The position numbers and the translations under genes were made by a program. DNA of 48,451 nucleotides from an uncultured Tenacibaculum sp. (GTDB lineage: Bacteria > Bacteroidota > Bacteroidia > Flavobacteriales > Flavobacteriaceae): contig CAKZVD010000033.1 in the NCBI GenBank assembly GCA_937922085.1, positions 1 through 48,451 on the forward strand. The letters are read 5' to 3'. The notes beneath the pieces are model-generated. The model worked only from the letters and a program-made list of their open reading frames with translations. It did no database searches and was not told the origin of the DNA. Positions within the stretch are counted from its first letter, which is position 1. The number at the start of each line of letters is the position of its first letter. Positions 42,630 through 48,451 of this stretch are shown here, one piece after another.

Positions 42630-43547
42630 ATGAAAGATCAGGAATTTGACATATTATTGAATAAATTTATTGAAGAAACAATTTCTTCAGATGAATTAGT
42701 GATTTTAAAAAGGTCTGAAAAATTTGAATCTTATCAGAAAATATTAAATGCTACTTCAGAATTTAAAACACCTACAATAAAAGTAGAAGATTCTTATGCT
42801 GCATTTTTACAAAAAACAGTATCAGAAAAGAAAGAACAAAAGCCAGTAATTAAATTAAAAAGAAGTTATATAATAAGTGGTGTAGCAGCTTCTTTAATTC
42901 TTCTTTTAGGGTTGTTTCAATTTCTAAATTTCGACCAAACATTTAAAACAAATTATGGAGAACAATTATCTGTCTTTTTACCAGATAGTTCTGAAGTTGT
43001 TTTAAATGCAAGTTCCTCTATAAAATTCAATGAAAAAAAATGGAAGAAAGATAGGCTTGTCAATTTAGAAGGTGAAGCTTTTTTTAAAGTGAAAAAAGGA
43101 AGTAAATTTAAAGTTGTTACTAACGAAGGTACTGTAAGTGTTTTAGGAACTCAATTTAATGTGAATGAGTATGCTGATTTTTTAGAGGTACAATGTTTTG
43201 AGGGAAAGGTATTGGTAGAAAGAAATGGAAACGAAGAAGTTTTAACAAAAGGGAAAGCTGTTAGGCAAATACAAAATAAAGAGTTTGAAAAGTGGACTTT
43301 CATAAATGAAAAGCCTTCATGGAAAAATTATGAAACGAACTTTAATAATACTCCTTTAATATATATTATAGAAAACTTCAAAAAAACATATGGAGTAGAG
43401 GTGATTGTAGAAAAGATAGATTTAGAAAAACGTTTTTCAGGTAGTTTTCCAAATAAAGATATAAAAATAGCTTTAGAAACGATTTCTAACTCAATGAATC
43501 TTGATTATTCGATTAAAAATAAAAAAGTCATATTACGAACTAGATAA
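42630..43547 (+). CDS. FecR-type anti-sigma/sigma-regulator
   Basis: A 305-residue single-pass membrane protein. The cytoplasmic N-terminal 85 residues bind the sigma factor, and one helix (about residues 88-105, SGVAASLILLLGLFQFL) crosses the membrane. The periplasmic part has the FecR strand motif (EQLSVFLPDSSEVVLNASSSIKF, GEAFFKVKKGSKFKVVT, GTVSVLGTQFNV). It ends with a DUF4974 domain (FNNTPLIYIIENFKKTYGVEV). It passes the receptor signal to the sigma factor. Gene order sigma-FecR-receptor is standard. Confidence 0.93.
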   Translation: MKDQEFDILLNKFIEETISSDELVILKRSEKFESYQKILNATSEFKTPTIKVEDSYAAFLQKTVSEKKEQKPVIKLKRSYIISGVAASLILLLGLFQFLNFDQTFKTNYGEQLSVFLPDSSEVVLNASSSIKFNEKKWKKDRLVNLEGEAFFKVKKGSKFKVVTNEGTVSVLGTQFNVNEYADFLEVQCFEGKVLVERNGNEEVLTKGKAVRQIQNKEFEKWTFINEKPSWKNYETNFNNTPLIYIIENFKKTYGVEVIVEKIDLEKRFSGSFPNKDIKIALETISNSMNLDYSIKNKKVILRTR

Positions 43548-43549
43548 AA

Positions 43550-46126
43550 ATGACAAAGTATAAACTACTAATCGTTTTTTTCTTTTGCATAACAACGCTT
43601 TTTGCTCAAGAAGAAAAGAAAAAATCATTAAAGGAAATATTATCAGTTATTGAAAAATCATTCAATATAAAATTTTCTTTTTCTGATGAGGTAATCCAAC
43701 GCAAATCATTTGTTTTTAAAAAAGATAAAGAACTACTAGATTCTATTTTATTTCAACTAGAAAAAAAAACAGGATTACAAATTAAAAAAATAAGTGATCG
43801 ATATTATACAATTGCAGAAAAAACAAATATAGCTTCAGTGTGTGGTTATATTTATGATGTAAAAACAAAAGAGCCTCTTTTAGATGTAACTGTCATAAAT
43901 AATTCTAATAAAGGAACAGGTTCTGATGAAAAAGGTTTTTTTAAATTAAAAAACCTAAAAGTAACAGATACGTTAACCATCTCTTATGTAGGGTATGCAA
44001 GTATAAAAAAATCAGTAAAAGAATTTCAACAAGAAAATTGTCAACGTTTCTTTTTAGAGGAATCAATAAATACACTAAATGAAGTAATTATATCTAGTTA
44101 TTTAACGAATGGAATTGTTAAAAAAAGTGACGGAGCAATAACACTAATACCAAGAAAACAAGGAGTTTTACCTGGTTTAACAGAAGCAGATGTTTTGTTA
44201 AGTACCCAACAATTACCTGGAATACAAAGCCCATTAGAAAATGCATCAGGAATTCATATAAGAGGAGGTACACCAGATCAAAATTTAATTTTGTTTGACG
44301 GAATTAAATTATACAATACATCTCATTTTTTTGGTTCTATATCTGCTTTTAATCCTTATATAGTAGATAATGTAACTGTTTATAAAAATGCTTCAAATGC
44401 GAAATATGGGAATCATATAGCAGGAGTTATAGATATTGAAACTATGAAGGATGTTCCTGAGAAAGTAAGTATAGGAGCTGGTTTTAATTTTACGAATGCA
44501 GATGTAAATGCAACAATTCCGTTAGGAAAAAAAATAGGATTACAGTTTTCTATTAGACGTTCTATTTCTGATTTATTAGATACTCCAACCTTTGATAAGT
44601 TATCTCAAAAAGTATTTCAGAATACTGTTATATCTGTAGGGAATACGCAGGCAGAAGAAAAACCATTTATAGAAGATGAGAATAATTTTAGTTTTATAGA
44701 TTTTAATACAAAGGTGATTATTAAACCTAATGAGAGAAACACAATTTCATTACAACAAATAAGTATTAAAAATGACTTAAATTATGTATTAGAGAATACC
44801 CAAGATAGTGAAATTCGATCTGATTTTATAGATATAAAAAATGAAGGGTTTGGAATTACATGGAATAAAAAATGGAGCGATAATTTATCACAAGAAACAA
44901 GTGCTCATTATACAAATTATACACTTTTTTATGATGGGAATAAGAAAAGGAATAACATTGTTTACGATTTTACAGTTAAAAACAATAATATAAAGGAGTT
45001 TACATTCAGTAGTATTTTTAATCAAAGAATTAATAAGGTAAGTGACTTGAATTTTGGATATCAATTTACAAATAGTAATATTTCATATAGTTTAGAACAA
45101 GAAAATATAGACCTTTCTTCCAATGCTGAAAATAAGAATAGTAATACAAATAATCAGCAAACAGTGTTGTTGGAGTATGTTTTAAGTAAATCAAAGAAAT
45201 ATAATGTAAATATAGGTTTAAGAACAAGCTATATGCCATTGTTGAAAAAAACTTTTTTTGAACCTAGAATTTATGGAAGGCTAAATTTGTTTCCTTCATT
45301 TTGGGTGAATGCATCTGCAGAAATAAAACAACAATATACCAGTAAAATAATAGAGTTTTTTACTTCAGATTTTGGATTGGAAAATGAATTATGGGCGATA
45401 TCTAATGGTAAAGAAATTCCAATTCTTAAAAGTAAACAAGTAACCTCTGGAATTTTATTTAATAAAAAAGGATGGTTAATAGATGCGGAGGCGTATTATA
45501 AAAAAATAGATGGATTGACGTCTTTATCAACAGGATTTAATAATAGGACTGGGGAAACTATTTTTAATGGAAATGCAATAGTTTTTGGAGCTGATATATT
45601 GATTAAAAAAAGCTGGAACTCAAAAATGAGTACTTGGATAAGTTATACTTTTGGAGAAAATACTTTAGAGTTTTCGGGACTTAAAGCAAGACTTAAAGAA
45701 GGAAGTAGTCGCTTTAAAGGGAATTTTAATATTACGAATACTATGTATTTGGCACAACAAGTTAAAATTGGTAAAATTGATTTCTCTATAGGTTTAACAG
45801 TAAGATCTGGTTTGCCATTCAGTGATCTACCAGGTTTTGATCCAGAACAACAAGAAATACAACAACTAGGTATTTTTAATGAAGAATCATTACCTGTTTT
45901 TCATCGTTTAGATGCATCTGCAACTTATGATTTTTATTGGAGTAAAAAGAGAAAAATAAAATCGAAAATAGGAGTTTCATTTATTAATATTTATAATCGA
46001 AAAAATATTCTGAGAAGAACTTATGAAAGAGCTCAAGATCAGTCTACAGGATTAGAAATAATTAATACAGTAGATACTTTTTCATTAGGTTTTACCCCTA
46101 ATGTTGTTTTTAGAGTCCAGTTTTAG
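43550..46126 (+). CDS. TonB-dependent outer-membrane receptor with STN signalling domain
   Basis: An 858-residue receptor. Residues 1-19 are a signal peptide (ending LFAQ). Residues about 22-85 form an STN domain (LKEILSVIEKSFNIKFSFSDE), which talks to FecR. Residues 95-175 form a carboxypeptidase-like regulatory domain (GYIYDVKTKEPLLDVTVI ... LTISYVGYASIKK). Residues 190-300 form the plug (LLSTQQLPGIQSPL, GIHIRGGTPDQNLILFDGIKLY). The rest is the 22-strand barrel ending in FTPNVVFRVQF. No SusD-like gene follows, so the substrate is probably a siderophore, metal complex or peptide rather than a glycan. It is the third gene of the operon. Confidence 0.93.
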   Translation: MTKYKLLIVFFFCITTLFAQEEKKKSLKEILSVIEKSFNIKFSFSDEVIQRKSFVFKKDKELLDSILFQLEKKTGLQIKKISDRYYTIAEKTNIASVCGYIYDVKTKEPLLDVTVINNSNKGTGSDEKGFFKLKNLKVTDTLTISYVGYASIKKSVKEFQQENCQRFFLEESINTLNEVIISSYLTNGIVKKSDGAITLIPRKQGVLPGLTEADVLLSTQQLPGIQSPLENASGIHIRGGTPDQNLILFDGIKLYNTSHFFGSISAFNPYIVDNVTVYKNASNAKYGNHIAGVIDIETMKDVPEKVSIGAGFNFTNADVNATIPLGKKIGLQFSIRRSISDLLDTPTFDKLSQKVFQNTVISVGNTQAEEKPFIEDENNFSFIDFNTKVIIKPNERNTISLQQISIKNDLNYVLENTQDSEIRSDFIDIKNEGFGITWNKKWSDNLSQETSAHYTNYTLFYDGNKKRNNIVYDFTVKNNNIKEFTFSSIFNQRINKVSDLNFGYQFTNSNISYSLEQENIDLSSNAENKNSNTNNQQTVLLEYVLSKSKKYNVNIGLRTSYMPLLKKTFFEPRIYGRLNLFPSFWVNASAEIKQQYTSKIIEFFTSDFGLENELWAISNGKEIPILKSKQVTSGILFNKKGWLIDAEAYYKKIDGLTSLSTGFNNRTGETIFNGNAIVFGADILIKKSWNSKMSTWISYTFGENTLEFSGLKARLKEGSSRFKGNFNITNTMYLAQQVKIGKIDFSIGLTVRSGLPFSDLPGFDPEQQEIQQLGIFNEESLPVFHRLDASATYDFYWSKKRKIKSKIGVSFINIYNRKNILRRTYERAQDQSTGLEIINTVDTFSLGFTPNVVFRVQF

Positions 46127-46192
46127 TTATAAAATTGCTAATTATTTTTTTTGGAACAGTAATTGTCATACTTTTTTTATAAGTTTGAGATT

Positions 46193-46969
46193 ATGAAGAA
46201 TAAAATTCTAGTTTTTACATTTTTAATATTTACAACTATTGGTTTTTCGCAAGAAAAAACAGTAGCATTTAAAGATGGAGAATGGTTGCGTTACAAAATG
46301 AGTTATAGCGGGTTTTTAAAAGCAGGAACAGCAACATTAGAACTTAAAGAAGAAGATTATAAAGGTAAAAAAGTTTTACATGCAACAGGGAAAGGAAAAA
46401 CATCGAGTATAGTAGGATGGTTTTTTAAAGTAGATGATACTTACGAAAGTTATTTTGATGTAAACGAAATGAAACCTTATTTGTTTAAAAGGAAAATAGA
46501 TGAAGGAGGGTATAAAAAAAATAAACAAGTAACTTTTAATCACGATACACAAACAGCCTCTGTAAAAGATATTTTAAAAAAGAAAGACACTGTAATATCT
46601 GTGAAAAGTCCGCAAGACATGATTTCAACATTTTATTTTTTAAGAAATCATGATACAAAAAGTATGAAAGCAGGAGAAGAAATAGATGTAGATATGTTTT
46701 TTGATGAAAAAAAGTACCCTTTCAAATTACATTTTTTAGGTTATGAAACCCTTAGCACAAAATTTGGAAAAGTGAAAACGCAGAAATTTAGACCATTAGT
46801 GCAGGCGGGTCGTGTATTTAAAGCGAAAGAAAGTGTTACTATATGGATTACTGCAGATGATAACAAAGTGCCTATTAAAATGAGTGCATCATTAGCTGTA
46901 GGTTCATTAAGAGCAGAATTAGAGGCTTATAAAGGGTTAGCAAACCCATTTGAAATCGTTTTCGATTAA
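46193..46969 (+). CDS. Secreted DUF3108 protein
   Basis: A 258-residue protein. The ATG at 46193 gives a signal peptide (MKNKILVFTFLIFTTIGFSQ); the longer frame upstream is not signal-like. The mature part matches DUF3108: EWLRYKMSYSGFLKAGTATLEL, FKVDDTYESYFDV, and a late IWITADDNKVPIKMSASLAVGSLRAELE strand set. The family is a beta-barrel-like periplasmic protein of unknown role, common beside the M23 gene in flavobacteria. It probably forms an operon with neither side: 66 bases to the receptor gene, 86 to the next start. Confidence 0.88.
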   Translation: MKNKILVFTFLIFTTIGFSQEKTVAFKDGEWLRYKMSYSGFLKAGTATLELKEEDYKGKKVLHATGKGKTSSIVGWFFKVDDTYESYFDVNEMKPYLFKRKIDEGGYKKNKQVTFNHDTQTASVKDILKKKDTVISVKSPQDMISTFYFLRNHDTKSMKAGEEIDVDMFFDEKKYPFKLHFLGYETLSTKFGKVKTQKFRPLVQAGRVFKAKESVTIWITADDNKVPIKMSASLAVGSLRAELEAYKGLANPFEIVFD

Positions 46970-47018
46970 TTATATGTTACTTAGTTGTTAAAGTGTCACT
47001 GCTAAATGCTTTTATTTG

Positions 47019-47026
47019 TACATTTG
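47019..47026 (+). promoter_or_regulatory. -7 element upstream of the M23 gene
   Basis: TACATTTG matches TAnnTTTG; the -33 is poor. A transcript from here would start near 47033, after the GTG at 46993, supporting the TTG at 47056 as start. Confidence 0.4.
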
Positions 47027-47055
47027 TTTTTGGTATAAAAATAAAAAGCAAATCC

Positions 47056-48369
47056 TTGAAGCCTAAACATTACTCTTACTTATTTATATTTATAATTGGT
47101 TTTTTTGTATCCTGTAAAGAAGAAAAAGCAGAAATAACACCAGAAGAAATTGTTGAAATTAAAGAAGAACCATTGCCAGATATTAGGTATGGTTTTAATT
47201 TTGATAATTATAAAGTTATTAATGATACTATTAAAAATGGAGAAAGTTTTGGAATTATTTTAGATAGATACCATGTGTTTTACCCTAAAATAAACGAAAT
47301 AGCAACTACTATTAAAGATACCTTTGATGTAAGAAAAGTAAGAGCAGGAAAGCCATACACTATTTTGGCATCTAAAGACACTACTGAATCAGCGCAGATT
47401 TTTATTTATAAATTAAATAAAATAGAATCTACAGTTATTAATTTTAAAGATTCTGTGATTAATGCTTATACTTATAAAGAACCTGTAAAAATTGTTGAGA
47501 GAGCAATTTCAGGTAAAATTGTAGATAATTTTTCACATGCAATAGATACATTAGGTTATGGTGCTTCGTTAGCAAATGAAATGGCAGATATTTATTCGTG
47601 GACTGTAGATTTTTATAGACTTCAAAAAGAGGATACATTTAAAATAATATTTGAACAAAAGTTTATAAATGATACGGTGGCAGTAGGCTATGGAAATATA
47701 AAAGCAGCAGTTTTTAATCATAAAGGACACAATTTATATGCATACCGTTACCTTAGTGATTCATTAAAAGGAATGACAGATTATTATGATGCTGAAGCAG
47801 GCTTGTTAAGACGTCAATTTTTAAAAGCACCTATAAAATTTCAATATAGAATATCTTCAAGATATAATTTAAGAAGAAGAATTAAATTATATGGTAACAA
47901 AATAAGGCCTCATAAAGGAACGGATTTTGCTGCTGCTTATGGAACCCCCATAATGACAACTGCAAGTGGAACAGTAGTAGAATCTGCAAGAAGAGGAGGT
48001 AATGGTAATTATGTAAAGGTGAAGCATAATAATACCTATTCAACACAATATTTACATATGAAAAGGCGTAAGGTTCGTGTAGGAGATTATGTAAAACAAG
48101 GAGATGTTATAGGCTGGGTAGGTATGACAGGTAATACTAGTGGTCCTCATGTTTGTTATCGATTTTGGAAAAATGGTAGACAAGTAGATCCTTTTAGACA
48201 AAAGTTACCAACGGCAAAACCAATGGTAGATAGTTTAAAACCAAAATATTTCAAATTTATAAGTCCTTTTAAAAAACAATTAGATAGTATTCCTTTACCA
48301 GAATTAGAAGAAGTACTAAAAGAAAAAGAAGAGGACAAAGAAGAGAAAATTATTGCAATAAAGAACTAA
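47056..48369 (+). CDS. M23 family peptidoglycan endopeptidase lipoprotein
   Basis: A 437-residue lipoprotein. The TTG at 47056 gives a signal (KPKHYSYLFIFIIGFFVSC) with lipobox Cys at residue 20. A longer frame from a GTG at 46993 lacks signal logic and lies upstream of the predicted transcript start. A LysM-like/OapA-type segment (about residues 60-200) is followed by a LytM/M23 domain (about 295-400) with HKGTDFAAAYGTPIMTTASGTV, where His and Asp bind zinc. The second motif GPHVCYRFWKNGRQVDPF provides HxC in place of HxH, a substitution that should be checked. The tail is acidic. It cuts peptide cross-links during growth or division. Confidence 0.9.
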   Translation: MKPKHYSYLFIFIIGFFVSCKEEKAEITPEEIVEIKEEPLPDIRYGFNFDNYKVINDTIKNGESFGIILDRYHVFYPKINEIATTIKDTFDVRKVRAGKPYTILASKDTTESAQIFIYKLNKIESTVINFKDSVINAYTYKEPVKIVERAISGKIVDNFSHAIDTLGYGASLANEMADIYSWTVDFYRLQKEDTFKIIFEQKFINDTVAVGYGNIKAAVFNHKGHNLYAYRYLSDSLKGMTDYYDAEAGLLRRQFLKAPIKFQYRISSRYNLRRRIKLYGNKIRPHKGTDFAAAYGTPIMTTASGTVVESARRGGNGNYVKVKHNNTYSTQYLHMKRRKVRVGDYVKQGDVIGWVGMTGNTSGPHVCYRFWKNGRQVDPFRQKLPTAKPMVDSLKPKYFKFISPFKKQLDSIPLPELEEVLKEKEEDKEEKIIAIKN

Positions 48370-48376
48370 CGAAATT

Positions 48377-48451
48377 ATGGGGCTAATAAATAACAATCCA
48401 ACGGAAACAAATGCTTGGAAAAAACTAACAGAACACTTTGAGGAAATAAAA
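48377..48451 (+). CDS. pgi: Glucose-6-phosphate isomerase, N-terminal part only
   Basis: The last 25 codons of the window (MGLINNNPTETNAWKKLTEHF and EEIK) match the N-terminus of glucose-6-phosphate isomerase, which interconverts glucose-6-phosphate and fructose-6-phosphate. It starts seven bases after the M23 gene, so it is probably co-transcribed. The gene runs off the right edge, so only its start can be judged. Confidence 0.75.
   Translation, partial: MGLINNNPTETNAWKKLTEHFEEIK

Noticed and set aside
46993..47055. GTG start for the M23 lipoprotein
   Set aside because: It adds a second hydrophobic stretch before the lipobox signal and contains a -7 promoter element; the TTG at 47056 is preferred.

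Overview
The window is AT-rich (by eye about 70% A+T) and comes from a member of the Bacteroidota, most likely a marine Flavobacteriaceae (Tenacibaculum/Polaribacter-like). The evidence is a class Ia nrdBA pair, a three-gene sdhCAB set, a T9SS type A sorting domain, FecI/FecR/TonB-dependent receptor signalling, abundant 'SC' lipoproteins, absence of Shine-Dalgarno sequences, and promoters of the Bacteroidota type (TTTG, N19-21, TAnnTTTG).

Layout. 1-956: two diverged pieces of nrdB joined head to head; both are incomplete. 1045-3429: nrdA. 4121-4937: a two-gene Panacea-type toxin-antitoxin candidate. 5136-6470: dgt (dGTPase). 6514-9675: a large T9SS-secreted beta-propeller protein. 9744-18051: a self-contained envelope-stress-like locus with an ECF sigma factor, a membrane TPR anti-sigma candidate, a TPR-CHAT protease, and lipoproteins and an outer-membrane protein. 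Four of its transcripts carry the same bipartite promoter-like motif. 18120-28778: housekeeping and sensory genes (DUF3109, MarC, an FAD oxidoreductase, a tandem-duplicated small secreted protein, a LytS/LytTR two-component pair, thioredoxin-TPR, DUF1573, an SDR and sdhCAB).

28951-41091 is an accessory, phage-derived region. It has an autocleavable S24 (CI/LexA-like) repressor with face-to-face promoters, a DUF2589 gene followed by two novel cytoplasmic proteins, and an endolysin-holin-(spanin-like) lysis cassette. Three fibre-like genes follow; they share a conserved N-terminal head and have different tails. There are no capsid, terminase, portal, tail-tube or integrase genes, so it looks like a domesticated, SOS-type lysis and release locus rather than a complete prophage. 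Shared sequence motifs in the non-coding leaders tie its sub-operons together. Several genes here carry single-base homopolymer frameshifts, which were not seen in the housekeeping genes.

41321-48451: a frameshifted lipoprotein gene, a FecI-FecR-TonB receptor signalling operon, a DUF3108 protein, an M23 peptidoglycan hydrolase lipoprotein and the first codons of pgi.

The two most interesting systems are (i) the sigma/anti-sigma/TPR-CHAT regulon at 9.7-18.1 kb, which resembles in parts list the protease-sigma signalling of type III-E CRISPR (Craspase) but has no CRISPR, and (ii) the S24-controlled DUF2589-lysis-fibre locus at 29-41 kb.
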